From Nothopassalora personata (lineage: Eukaryota; Ascomycota; Dothideomycetes; Mycosphaerellales; Mycosphaerellaceae): a stretch of DNA of 64,000 nucleotides. The first letter of the stretch is position 1. Every line of letters begins with the position of its first letter. The translations under genes were made by a program, and so were the position numbers. The notes under the pieces are model-generated. The model saw only the letters and a list, made by a program, of their open reading frames with translations. It was not told where the DNA came from and searched no databases. Location of the stretch: contig CM066289.1 in NCBI GenBank assembly GCA_033816765.1, positions 1,922,001 to 1,986,000 of the forward strand, given 5' to 3'. Positions 22,901-33,196 of the stretch are shown here, in pieces.

Positions 22901-22978
22901 CTGTTAGTAAAAGATCCGACAATACTAAAAATAGGTCCGCCGATATAACTAATAATAATCGATCTCTCGGCCGACGAG

Positions 22979-23052
22979 CGACTAGGGTAGGAATCGAACC
23001 TACAACCTTAAGAGTATAGATAGCTTACGCTCTACTACTAAGCTACCTAGCC
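22979..23052 (-). tRNA. tRNA-like cloverleaf (degenerate) within the Gypsy element
   Basis: On the minus strand the 74 nt form a 7-bp acceptor stem (GGCTAGG with CCTAGTC, one G-U), a 4-bp D stem (GCTT with GAGC) and a perfect T arm (GTAGG-TTCGATT-CCTAC), with a single discriminator base. The anticodon arm is faulty: only TAAG/CTTA pairs, leaving an enlarged 11-nt loop, so the anticodon is not assignable. The sequence shows RIP-type TpA enrichment. It sits between the chromodomain and the antisense frame. It could be a captured tRNA gene now dead, or a structural element of the retrotransposon. Confidence 0.5.
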
Positions 23053-23109
23053 GATTAATAAGAATAGGGACACAACTTATAAATAAATACCCTAATAAGT
23101 CTCTACCCC

Positions 23110-23540
23110 TAGGGACTCGCCCTAAGGCTCCGCTCTAGAAAGCGCCGCCTAGTCGTTTACGGGCATCTCTAGGATATCCGAGAAAGAAACTAGGGAAGGC
23201 GACACCTCTACCCCCGACGCCCGCTTAAGAGACGCTAGCTCCTCGCGCGCCTCTTCCTCCTCGAGCTCCTCTAACTCCTTAGCGACGGCATCGTCGGTAC
23301 GACGCTTAGCTAATCGTAGCTATTTCCGAAGACGGATCTTACGCATCTTTAGCCGCACCTCCTCCTCTTTAATCTTCTTAAGCTCTAGCTTAAGATTATC
23401 GCGCGAATCGCGAAGACGTTCCTACTCCGGACGAGAAAGACGTACATCGTAATCTTTATAGCCTTTTCGAATATAGGCCGAACACTTTCTAGACCGAGAA
23501 CCTACGATACACTTTACTACTACGCCCGAGGATCGAGACT
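23110..23540 (-). pseudogene. Antisense accessory reading frame of the Gypsy element (broken)
   Basis: The minus strand gives about 135 residues interrupted only by TAG codons. The product has basic and Cys-containing N-terminal residues (VVKCIVGSRSRKCSAYIRKG), then a long charged, coiled-coil-like stretch (LKLELKKIKEEEVRLKMRK and KELEELEEEEAREEL). From memory, antisense proteins with a Cys-rich head followed by such a coiled coil occur between pol and the 3' LTR in some fungal Gypsy elements and are often annotated as hypothetical proteins; this fits that pattern. Function unknown. The TAG positions are explained by CAG to TAG mutation. Confidence 0.55.
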
Positions 23541-23704
23541 TCTAACAATTTGTATATAGAGCTATTTTAATACTAGAAATTTAAGTATCCTAAGTAAGTC
23601 GTTAACGACGTTTATAGGAGGAAGAAGACATAGTTAACTATTACTATAAGAAATAATAACAGCTTAAGAAGCTTCGGGACGAAGCTAGGCTAAGAAGGGG
23701 ATAG

Positions 23705-24108
23705 TGTTACGGAATGATTCCTATAGACCCTAGAATTATAACGATAAGACGAACACGTAACTTATCCTACCTAAGCGCTTAGACTTAGAGCGATTAGACT
23801 ACTTATGCTTAGACTAATTAGACTACTTATGCTTAGAATAATTAGACTAATTACCGAGATCTACGAATCTCCTTTATATTTAGGAACGCTAAGAACCCCT
23901 TATAGTTTTAAAGCGTTTAACTCACTATTTAATATTACTATTTAGAATATACTATAACCTAACCTCTACCTTACTACTACTTAGTCTTTATAAGACAAGA
24001 TAGCTACTGCTTTATTACTCTCCCTCGACTTCCTATCGGCCCGAGAATAAACCCGATTAAGCTTATCTTCTTAACTTATAATATTATTAGGTTATACTAA
24101 ACCTAACA
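23705..24108 (+). repeat. 3' LTR of the RIP-damaged Gypsy element
   Basis: 404 bp, begins TGTTACGGAATG and ends CCTAACA, so its terminal CA is intact. Preceded by a purine tract and followed by TAGGT at 24109-24113. About 18 transitions separate it from the 5' LTR. Confidence 0.9.
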
Positions 24109-25085
24109 TAGGTACTAAACTGCCTCTTAGCCTAGGAGGAGGTTAGCCGATTTATATAGGGAGCGATAGTACGCCGCATACGGCGAGCGTAGGGAGCGCT
24201 AGCGAGGCGTAGTACTTACCTCTAAGATCTACTCGCCTAGCTAGGCGTAGACCTCGTACTACTAGTCTAGAGCATCCTACTCTTACTTAGTAATAGGGTT
24301 ACTAAGCCCCTAGATAAGCTTATCGCGCTAGGCGTAAGCGGCGCGTAGGCGAGCTACTAGCTACGCGATAGCGACGCTAGTATTACTAACGTAGGGGTAC
24401 CTAATGTCTCTATAGCGCCTACACTTCTTAAGTAACTCGCCGGTAGTAACACTATTACACGTATCCTACTCGTCTACTATACTCTTAGTAAGCGTATCGT
24501 AAGCGAAGAGCGTAGTAAATACTTACTAGCTACGAAGTACGGGAGATAACGTATATATATCTTAATGTCTATACCTAGGCGCCTAGCTAGTAAGGACTTA
24601 GGGGTCTACGGCCCTAGTGCGCTAAACTTACGCTTCGCTAGCGTGTCTAGTACGCCGAGCGCGCTAGACATCTATACTAGTAGTACTAGTAATAGTGTTA
24701 GTAGTACTAATAGGCCCCCTATAAGGGCCTCCTAGCGGAGCTAGTCTTAGATAGCTTCCTCTAAAGCTATAGTAGTGCTAGCGGGTCGCTAGATAGTTGC
24801 TAGCGAGGAGCTAGTAGATCGCTAGTAGTGCGGGTGTAGTACGCTACGAGAACGTAGTATAAGGGAAAAGAAGGAAAAAGAGGGAGAGGGTACGCTTCTT
24901 AAACCCTCGAGTTAGTTAACCCGGTAACTATAACTTTATACCTACCTATACTATAATAATGACACGTACGAGACCCGTAGGCGGGTCGTATAGTAACGGA
25001 ATCTACGAGAAGTAGATAGATCACTTATATAGAAACCTCCTAAAGCCGCGAGCTAAGGGTAGCTCGTCCTAGAAGGGGAGGTAGT
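24109..25085 (+). repeat. Continuation of the interrupted RIP-mutated repeat
   Basis: Resumes the family seen at 16653-17104 and is related to about 11080-12050. Ends in a purine-rich tract (GAAGGGGAGG near 25070-25080) directly before an LTR. No protein frame recoverable. Confidence 0.55.
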
Positions 25086-25266
25086 TATAAGGGTAGCCTA
25101 TAGCTAACCCTTATATGTAATGCGGCTATGCCCGGCTTAGCATGCCGTACGTAACGCGCATACGTACACTAGGAGACGCGTATAGCGTCTATAGAAGAAA
25201 GTAAGCTTTAGTTTATCTACGATTAGAAGATCGTAGGCGTGCTATACATTACGACATCCCCTTATA
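25086..25266 (+). repeat. RIP-mutated LTR copy of the 2018-2214 family
   Basis: About 181 bp running from TATAAGGGTAGCC to CATCCCCTTATA. Both expected termini (TG and CA) have become TA. It aligns to the clean solo LTR (reverse orientation) and to 12051-12246, and even better to the inverse of 12247-12397. Confidence 0.55.
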
Positions 25267-26110
25267 GCCTTACGGTCCTTACATTATAGTACTTTAATAT
25301 ATTAGGTCTTCTAGTATCTAATTTAATATAACTAATTGCTTTTAGAGTGTTATATAGATCGATTATAATAATAGGCTTATATATTGCCTTAATTAAATTA
25401 TACAATTCCTTAGCTAACTTGTCTATATCTTTAAAGTTTAGCCTTAGGGTAGAGTCTAATCTAGCTATAATAATGCTAAAAGCTTATATATCCTCTTTAT
25501 TCTATCGCTTATAGGTAGCTTTATATCCTATACTACTAGTAATATCCTAAGGAGCTTTATTCTAGGTAGTAGTCTTATTCTAGGCATTCTTAGTCGTATC
25601 TTAGGGTTGTTTATAAGCTGCCCTATTTAGAGTATACTTTAGATTAACCTAGTCTAGGTTATAGATAATATATCTAACTAGATCCTTCTCTAGTAGTGCG
25701 CTAATTAGTATAGATTTCTATACATAAAACTACACGCCTTTTCTAAGTACCTAGTTATCCTTAGTAGACCTTACTAGGTTACTAGAGGTATTATTTCTAT
25801 ACTCTATATCTAGTCTAGCTCTTTTAGATACTATACTACGGTAATAATACTTAGTGCCGATGTCCTATAGTAGTTCTTAAATCGATTAGATAGTTATCCG
25901 TAAAACAAATATAGGGTCGGGTCTACTAGTAAGGTAAGCTAATCCTTAATAGAGCTTCGATAACAATTTAGGTTTTAAATTAAATAGGTAGAGGAGTACT
26001 CGGGCTTATAACCTGTTATAAATAGGTATTTAACGAGTACAAGCTTCTAGATTGAAACGATAGGGTAGATTAGTAACCCTTATAAATTGCTATAGGGTAT
26101 AAGACTATCT
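25267..26110 (-). pseudogene. Copia-like gag relic, RIP-mutated
   Basis: On the minus strand, about 25740 down to 25300 reads as a Copia-type Gag segment, best preserved over a stretch containing IARLDSTLRLNFKDIDKLAK and ending LYNTLKAISYIKLD. Stops are TAG/TAA. The rest (25760-26110) is TpA-rich with no clear frame. No LTRs were found for it. Confidence 0.45.
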
Positions 26111-26188
26111 AGCTACAGAAACAGTGTAATATAGTATATGTGTGCCAAGTCCGAACTAACACAGCTATTGGTTACCTAATTCATAACA

Positions 26189-26398
26189 CTCTGGCACCTA
26201 CTAAAGCAGTACGTATACCGCATTAATCCGGACTTCGACTCAATTACCAATAAGGATATACACCGGACTAAGCTTGAGCGTGTTTTGCCGCTTGCCTAGG
26301 CAGCAATACCCTCCGAACGGATACGCGCAGTGCTAGAGTCTATGCCTAGGCGGATAGAAGCAGTTATTAAAGCTGAGGGCTGGCACACCAAATACTAA
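26189..26398 (+). pseudogene. Tc1/mariner-type transposase C-terminal relic
   Basis: Seventy codons ending at a TAA read as a transposase tail: LWHLLKQYVYRINPDF near the start, then ERIRAVLESMPRRIEAVIKA, then GWHTKY and stop, a C-terminus typical of fungal Tc1/mariner transposases (DDE superfamily). One in-frame TAG sits where Gln is expected. The upstream part dissolves into RIP-mutated DNA and no terminal inverted repeats were found. RIP damage is weaker here than to the left. Confidence 0.65.
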
Positions 26399-26902
26399 TG
26401 GACGGATACACCTTAAAGTTGCACAATCTATTCTTTAATACGTATACAATGAATCCTGAAAGCATCAAGCTGCAGCAATATTGGTGTGTCGCAATATAAG
26501 GTTGTGAACAGGTGAGCTGTTTCTTGAGAATAAAGCCGATCTTGGCAGTCGCGGATACTTTTGCGGAGGAGCTGTATCTGGGAAGCCGATGTCTTCTGCA
26601 TCGTTTCTCGACAGACCTCTCACTTACGACAACCTTCGAACAGCTACAGGGCAATGGTGTCTTCTGATGACTACTTATCGACCAGTGTTTCTCCAGGCCA
26701 GCGTGGGCGGAGTTGCCGACCCTCCAATGCTCGAGAAGGCTGATGCCGATGGATCGGACAGGCTTACCAGCTGCTATCACGCAAGAATCCGCGCCGGGAA
26801 TGACACGGAAACTGGCAGTACCACCACATTTTGCGGATAGGAGAATGCACTTTCAAAAGCGGTTGGTCCTGGCATGACGACACGCTGGCGATAATGGGCT
26901 AG
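26399..26902. other. Stretch without a supported gene
   Basis: Base composition returns to normal here. Short open frames on both strands have no recognisable protein. Part of it may be the decayed upstream portion of the pseudogene that follows. Confidence 0.4.
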
Positions 26903-27451
26903 GATGTTCAAACGTCCGCCAGCCTGCTGACCTATTACCACGCAAGCTGTCTGTGGCTTTCGACGCGCCTGACGGGCGGCGAAATGGTCTTTGACGAGGA
27001 AACGCATGAGTTCAAAGAGATTCTCCCTCGCGCCGAGGTTTATCTTGTCAACAGAAGCGAGAGATCGACCTTTACGTTCAAAGTTGGCGTTGTCCCGCCT
27101 TTGTAACTTGTAGCCACGATGTGCCTTGTGCCTTCTATTGATGAAGAGGGTCTGTCTATCTCTACCTCGCGGTGACCTTCTACAGTTTGCTGACTTGTTC
27201 AGACTCCCCGCAAGGAGAGCGTTTTGGGCTCAGACTCTACGTCAGAGTTCACCGAGCGCATACTGTTCATTGAGGAAGAAAAACTTCATGATCAACCACC
27301 CATGCTCCCAAATTCGGCGTCTAATCCAAACGACATCTCCCTACCGGCTGCATTGGAAAGGATACCTGGCCTGGACATCGTCATGAACGACTCCGCTGAC
27401 CGACTTCATGCTCGCATTACTCGTTATTCATATGACCCGATCACTTCTTGA
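26903..27451 (+). pseudogene. Relic of a C6 (Zn2Cys6-type) regulator C-terminal domain
   Basis: After a plausible 3' splice site (CTAG at 26899-26902) the frame reads a segment resembling the end of the fungal-specific regulator domain (Fungal_trans_2 type): SLLTYYHASCLWLSTRLTGG, then DEETHEFKEILPRAEVYL, then TFTFKVGVVPPL followed by a stop (27104-27106) exactly where relatives continue with a Tyr. The same frame goes on to ERILFIEEEKLHD, as expected further along such proteins, after two TGA codons (27173 and 27191), and ends at 27451. The Zn cluster is not present. A 37-nt GT..AG segment could remove the two TGAs but not the TAA. The family call is from memory and moderately sure. Confidence 0.45.
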
Positions 27452-27551
27452 TTACCGATTTGGGGTCTGACACGTCACACCAGAGACGCCGGATCGAGTC
27501 CGCGTATTTCCGGGGACCTGGTCATGGCCCCACCTTGACTTGTCACTCCGC

Positions 27552-27864
27552 TCAAGTCAAACCAGACTCAACATCAGCTCTCATCCGGTCCTGTACACAC
27601 CGGTTAGCGAGTGCTGGTCTGTGGCCAACAGATTGGACTTACCGTATCCCAACGACCATAACCATATATCCTGGCCAAAGATTCTTGATTCCTCAAGCGG
27701 ACATCGCGCATGTATTGAGCTTGATTGAATTCACCAGCGATTCCCGTACTCTCTTCTTCGGGAGTGTCCTGCCCGAAGAAGCGGAAAATTGCGTAGCCAA
27801 TAGTGACTGATGCGCCAGCGCCTAATATCGACAGAAAGATGACGAGTCCGTCACTGAGACCCAT
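27552..27864 (-). CDS. Small single-pass membrane protein (hypothetical)
   Basis: Two exons on the minus strand: 27864-27643 (74 codons, phase 0), intron 27642-27591 (GTAAGT donor, GCTAAC branch site, TACAG acceptor), and 27590-27552 (12 codons plus TGA). The predicted 86-residue protein starts MGLSDGLVIFLSILGAG with one hydrophobic segment (about residues 5-30), then an acidic loop and a conserved-looking YMRDVRLRNQESLARIYGYG block. Small fungal membrane proteins of this layout are common and mostly uncharacterised. I do not recognise a function. The splice signals are good, which is the main support. A longer last exon through another intron is possible. Confidence 0.5.
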
Positions 27865-28245
27865 TGCTGGTCGTCGGCGTATGCTGAAATGCGGTGGATG
27901 TGGAGATCGGAGCTCGGCTTAGAAGCCGCTGTGATCATAGTAATGGCAGTGGTGCAGCAAGAAGCTCTAGTACATGTGTTTGCCTTGTACGAACGAGAAG
28001 AAGAAATACCACTGCTGACAAGAAGCCCAAGTTTCTATCGTGGAAGGACGTCACGTCGCAATCGGGTCAAGTTCGCCAAATCTATGATTGGTCCAGTGCC
28101 TGTCCTGCCTGACGACTCCGAGTGTAGTGTGAATTCTGGTATTTTCGCTCGTTCGCGTCGGATTCTGCTGCGCCGCACCCGGCAGCTGCGTCACAAGGCG
28201 TGACACATGTTGGTCCCCATCCCACGCGAACGAAACGAAACCTCC

Positions 28246-30236
28246 TCAACCTCTGTTCGCCAAGATGATGCCGCCAATATAATCCATTCCTTCGGCACGA
28301 CAGTAGTCCGGCTCGGCATGAGATGTGGTGTTCTGCTCAAACACAAAGTTCTTCGAATTCCCGATGCTATATAATGGCCACCCTTGTGCATCGACTGCGG
28401 GGATGGTCAGCCCGAATGCACATGCATTATCTCACAACTCGACAGGATGGTCGCGGCATCTATGCTTACCTCCTAATTGCCGATTAGGGTCACCAAAGTT
28501 CGCGAAGGATATCCACATTCGTGTCATGAGCTGCGCCAGCCTCAGGTACTTTGGTCGTTCTTCTCCTCCCATTGGATTCGGTCCTCCCTAAACACAAGTG
28601 CGTTAGCCATACTAGTACTCGAACACGTGGCAATGTCTCAGCAACTGCTACCGAGCTCGGAATGCCGCGCGCAGTGCTCAGACATGGGATGCGTCTGCCC
28701 CTTTGGATTGACTTACATTCTGCGGATATCCTAGACCTTCGACATTGTGGAAGACGAAGGCTACTTCTTGGAAGTGCACAGCGCCCGCCAGCCACGATAT
28801 GCCGTTCACCTGTACTTAGTCAGCTCAGTTCGTCACGTGGTGCTCGAAGACCATCGCCGCTTACCAGCACGTTGAAGCGATATGAGTAGACTGGTACGCC
28901 ATGCTTCGCCCACCACCGCGCTGCAAAACGCCTCGGAGCAGCCATTCGTAAATCGCCACCAAGAGCAGCTGTTCGCTTGAACTGGAGGCCGATTGTCGAA
29001 TTCGGCCGTCCCTCTATCGTGGCTGGTATTCCTATCTCCGGAATGTCTGGATACAGGATCGTAAGGTCCTGGGCAGTAGCAGTGTCGTAACCCAGATCCT
29101 GAACGTATTCCAGAAACTCGGAAGAAGTGTTGACATTGGCTCCGCCGAAGCCAGTACCCTCATCAGTGTTGGTTCCGATGATGTATGGCACACGTACAAA
29201 GTCTCCACGCTCAAGCTGTGCAGAAGCGTAGTCCTGGATGAAGTCTCCATCCACCACGAACCCATATCGGGCACCACGAGTCGCGATCGAGTTGAGAACA
29301 GCGTTCAAGCGCTCAACCGGCACTGTCCTGAGGCAGTCCAAGACCGACTGCGTGGTGTTCCCGCAGCCAGTCTGAGAAGAGATGTTGGCGACTACTGGCT
29401 CCCAGTCATCCGCGGTCGGATACGCTGTGACACCAGCAGGGTTTCCGGACTCTGCGATTGCGCCGGCGAAGAGCTGATCATCGCGGCCATTATAGGCCAG
29501 TAGCTGCGCAGCAACAGATGTTCCGCCAGCGCTCTCGCCTTGGATGGTTACACGATCTGGGTCGCCACCGAACGCTGCGATGTTCTCGCGGATCCACTGC
29601 AGTGCCAGACGTTGGTCTCGGAAGCCGGCCATTGCATTTCCAGAATCTTGGATCTCTTTGCCGTAGAGGAAGCCCCAGGCGGATAAGCGGTAGTTGATGG
29701 ACACTGCTACGATCGGCATCCCTGCTTGGGCCGATTGCTGCACGACGAAGGACTGGTTGTAGCGGCGATCAGATGAGCCTCCCATTACGAGACCTCCTCC
29801 GTGGATCCAGACTTGGCTGTGTCAGTATCCTGTTGACGGTCGAGTTGAGAGCACGTACCAATACAGGCAAACCGTCACCTGCTCCTCTCGATCGAATCAC
29901 GTTCAATGTCAGACAGTCCTCAGAGACATAGTTCCCCTGGCTCCATGTGCCTTTGCCATAGCCAATGCATTGGTACCCATACTCGGTTGCATTACGAGTG
30001 TCAGTCCAGCTGCTGTTGAGTGGCTGTGGTACACGGAAGCGGAGATCTCCCACAGGCGGTTGTGCATATGGCATGCCCAGGAAGTTATCTGTGCCGTACG
30101 TGGTGGCGTGGTATCCTTCGTAGGTGCCATTTCTCACCTTTACAGTAGGAGGACTGCTGCTCTCTTGGCGCTCAGTGATGAATGCCGTAGCTGGCGAGAG
30201 TGCTAAGAATAGGCATGCTGCCTGGAAGATACTCAT
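28246..30236 (-). CDS. Secreted type-B carboxylesterase/lipase family protein
   Basis: Hydrolase of carboxylic esters, alpha/beta-hydrolase fold, likely secreted (signal peptide about residues 1-18). Exons: 30236-29859, about 29816-28865, 28809-28717, 28587-28470 and 28394-28246. Introns 2-4 have clean GT..AG ends. Conserved parts: EDCLTLNVIR, the oxyanion motif HGGGLVMGG, the nucleophile elbow GESAGG (Ser), an acidic residue in NTDEGTGFG, and the catalytic His in GAVHFQE. At intron 1 (29858-29817, GTACGT..ACACAG, only 42 nt) the exons do not join in frame: the conserved LPVLVWIHGGG would need one more base. So this is either a fresh frameshift, an unusual splice, or a sequence error. Apart from that the gene looks intact. 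Confidence 0.75.
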
Positions 30237-30599
30237 GGTTTCGATCAGAGAAATGCAAAGTTCTGTGGCGTAAACTTCCTGTCTCTTATGCAGCTATGTA
30301 TACGATCTACTCCTCACAAGACGTCGCCACCATCGACTCGTGCACAATAGCATCTCTGGCCTCTCATCTGCCGCGGATGGATTAATGTAGGCAGGATGCT
30401 CCTCCAAAGCGGGGATGATGTGCTCTTGCATGCCAAGCCGGGTATTCTTATGAGAGATCGCTTCGTTCGCGCATCGTCGCTGAAAGGACTCCTGATAGCA
30501 ATACATATTTCATCGAGAGGTTGGGAATTCAGGCAAGTATAGCGGCTGCAACCCGCCAGATGCCTGCCACATACACTTACATCATTCGGCTTGCATGCT

Positions 30600-31222
30600 T
30601 CATCCTCTCACGCCATATCTCTTGGCACGCTGAACATCTGCTCCTACTCCACCGTCTTCGCTGAAAATCGTCCGCGTCAAATTCTTGTCCCCATGCAAAA
30701 TAAACGGCTGAATTTGCGGCAGCCTATCCAACGTATCCTCCGAGAACCCTAGATAATCCTTCATCACCTGCTTCGGCGTGATGCGCCTTACTAATATCGT
30801 TATACGTCCTGGCCTGCAACGATTCCAAATATACCAGATCCGTATCGCCAGTGTTCTCAAGACAATGCGCCGTGATCACTGGCACGTACCTAGTATCTCC
30901 AGCCTGGAAGTCGAAGATTAGTGATGTTTCGGCCGCGATGTAGGCAGTGAGACCACCCTGACCGACGATTAAGTAGGTCCATTCGTCGAAGGTGGTGTGC
31001 CAATGCAATTCTAGTTGCCGGGACTGTAACCAAGTAGGCTGGTTGGGCCGCAAAGGGAGCCACTGGCACCGGCGGAACCAGAAGGAAGTTCTTTTGGAGT
31101 GTCTTCAATGGCGAACTCTGGAAGTGAGTCGCTTTCTGCTCGTGTTGCACCTGCTTCGCCGTTGTGAGGACGAGGACTGATAGCAGGTTGAGGACGTGGT
31201 GCTGCGAGTGCGTGAGCAGCTC
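30600..31222 (-). pseudogene. Decayed cupin (oxalate-decarboxylase-like) gene
   Basis: Pieces of one secreted bicupin protein occur in order on the minus strand but in three frames. The N-terminal part (about 31222-31015) contains DTPKELPSGSAGASGSLCG. It jumps straight to the C-terminal cupin (about 31010-30790) with the metal-binding ELHWHT and a second part VPVITAHCLENTG. A further frameshift near 30785 leads to TPKQVMKDYLGFSEDTLDRL and the final stop. Relatives have roughly 150-200 residues, including the first cupin, between the first two pieces, so there is a large internal deletion plus frame breaks. No single intron set repairs it. Oxalate decarboxylases of this family turn oxalate to formate and CO2; this copy is not functional. 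Confidence 0.65.
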
Positions 31223-31259
31223 AAGCTGCGATGATGAGGTCGTCCTGTAACATGATGAC

Positions 31260-32690
31260 CAAACGAGAGGAGATAGACAACGGCGGAGAGAGCTGCTGCG
31301 AAGAACTTACGCGGCAGCCGCGAGAGACTTTTATATGCTATCGCGAGCGATCCACTTGCTCGGACACGAGCTGAAATGCTCCAACTCGAGGATTGGTTAG
31401 GTATTCCGCTTGTATGCCGCGATGTATGCATCCTGTAGGGCGCTCTTAGGCTGGGTTATGCTTTCAGCAAATCATTTCGTTGCGCCTAGCAGCGCGGACC
31501 GCGGCTGTGCACTCATACATACCACCTGGGTCGTTCAGCAGTAACAGTCACTAGGGGAAAGCGCTGTCTTCAATGGCCAGGGAACCTCTTTCGTCATGCG
31601 CGTATGAGCTGTAGACCGATACAGTCTGGTCTGCCAGGATACAACTCAAGGTACAGTCAAGCAGTCCTAAGCACTCTTGGAAGTCCGAGGCAGGAGTCGT
31701 AAGTGGTCCAACAAGGGTGATCACGTGATCATTCTGCAAGTGCGCTGCGGGTGGGCAAGGAACAGTATCGATTGTATAGCGCGAATGTGGCTCAGACTTA
31801 GGACCTTTGATGGAGGTGTCATAAAGCCTCAATTTGACCATGGAAGTGTTTCGCAAACTAGCAAACGCAGGATATGTGATGATAGAGGGTACTTCTTGTG
31901 TAGAGGAGTGTTGTCAGGGCCATGACCTCGTGGTGCTGGACAGATCGTGCTTGTACATTTGGACTAGGTCTCTGCCCGGTGGAGCAATCGGCTGCGCTAA
32001 AGAACCGGCGTTGCTCCAGATCACAGCACTTTGGTTCCACGTGGGCACGTTTAGTAGTCCATTCACCATGAGCCATTAAGCTGACCGTGCATGAACCGGT
32101 ATAGAGACCAGCAGGGAATTGTCAAGATTGTCAGAGACTTCGCGGATGAAGTGGCGATTCTACGCACTTGCGTGGCAGCTTGGCGGATCGATGTAGTGGC
32201 GTCCGCGGCCATTGGTCGATGTTCGGGTTTGTCAATCTTCGCAATACTCGAAAGTGCGTTATTGCTTGCTCACAAAGTCGTCTTCCATCCATGTCTGTTC
32301 CGCAATGCTTCCTGCTGACTTCCAGAGGCTCAGCCGTAGGATCCAGGCGCAGCAAGAATGCGTGACTAGTGCTTGGTGCTGGTGCGGACACCAAGATCTG
32401 TAGTGTCGATGGTGGCGATCTTGGCTTCCCATACCGGCCTCGCAGCCTTTGCTCCGTTTGTGACCCTCGCATGCCAAGCTATAGGTGTGACATCCAGATG
32501 AAGCAATATTGGGAGAGCCCTGGCTGTATGCTCGTCAGGACATCAATACCACGGTCTCTGGAAGTGAACAGGAGAGTCTTGGCTTCTTGTAAGTAGTCGT
32601 ATCTGCTTCTGGGGTCGATCGTGAGCGGGCTGACATATGCCGTAGCTGATGCGTGAGCACGCCGCGTCGATGCCTCCAACTCTTTCAGTA
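31260..32690. other. Intergenic stretch, no supported gene
   Basis: Open frames on both strands overlap each other and none shows a family signature or a good splice pattern. Upstream flank of the cupin relic and downstream flank of the next gene. Confidence 0.4.
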
Positions 32691-32698
32691 AGCATCAT

Positions 32699-33196
32699 TC
32701 ACGTGAAGCCGGCGTTGCCTGTTGTGTTAGAGACATTGCTACGCTTCTGCGGCTGTTTTGCCGCCTTGCGTCGAGTTGAGGATGGCATCCAGTCTGGTTC
32801 CTCGGCGTCTTCTGAAAGCTCAACAATCTCGACTTCTTCCGCGGGTTTCTCTGCGATGCGACGGCGCTTTTTGCTGGCGCCACCCGTAGCCTGACCTGCG
32901 TCGCTGTCGGCTTCTTGCTCGGCCCACTTTCTCAGGACTGCGTCTTCAGACTCGTTCTCCAGTGAGTGGAATGAAGCATGATGACCACACCCGTCACAGT
33001 CGAAGCTGGTGGCCGCCTGCAGTTGTTAGCATATGGTCATGTATCTGCGCCAAGATTGACACACCTTCACTGGATGCAGCATGAAGCGTAGACATGGACA
33101 AGACGACAGGATGGATGTCTTGTAGCCACACTTTCCCTTGGGAGGCCTGTAGTCCATCGCAGCCCACACGCTGTTCTTTGGCGCCTGGTTCGCCAT
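32699..33196 (-). CDS. Hypothetical small protein with paired Cys residues, nuclear-type tail
   Basis: Two exons, 33196-33065 and 33016-32699; intron 33064-33017 (48 nt, GTGTGT..TGCAG, ATGCTAAC branch). The protein is about 149 residues. The N-terminal part has Cys/His pairs that could hold zinc: C23, C-x-C at 33-35, then F-D-C-D-G-C-G-H-H across the splice junction. The C-terminal half is acidic and basic low-complexity with a KKRRR nuclear-localisation-like motif near residue 95. I recognise no named family. It is transcribed away from U1-C, with 295 bp between the two start codons, so the two may share a promoter region. Good intron signals and continuous frames support it as real. Confidence 0.65.

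Larger units (their letters stand above)
17105..24108 (+). mobile_element. RIP-damaged full-length Ty3/Gypsy chromovirus with TAGGT duplications
   Basis: 404-bp LTRs at 17105-17508 and 23705-24108, flanked by TAGGT at 17100-17104 and 24109-24113. The internal region reads, through many TAG/TAA stops, Gag (about 17560-18520, zinc knuckle remnant near 18387-18430 with Cys changed to Tyr), protease (IIDSG near 19630), reverse transcriptase (about 20380-20900, YIDDI near 20716), RNase H (about 21150-21430), integrase (about 21840-22460, ETDGQTER-like block near 22208) and a chromodomain (about 22795-22900). A polypurine tract (AAGAAGGGGA) precedes the 3' LTR. Between pol and the 3' LTR lie a tRNA-like sequence and an antisense reading frame. 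It inserted into the repeat family at 16653-17104/24109-25085. Confidence 0.9.
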
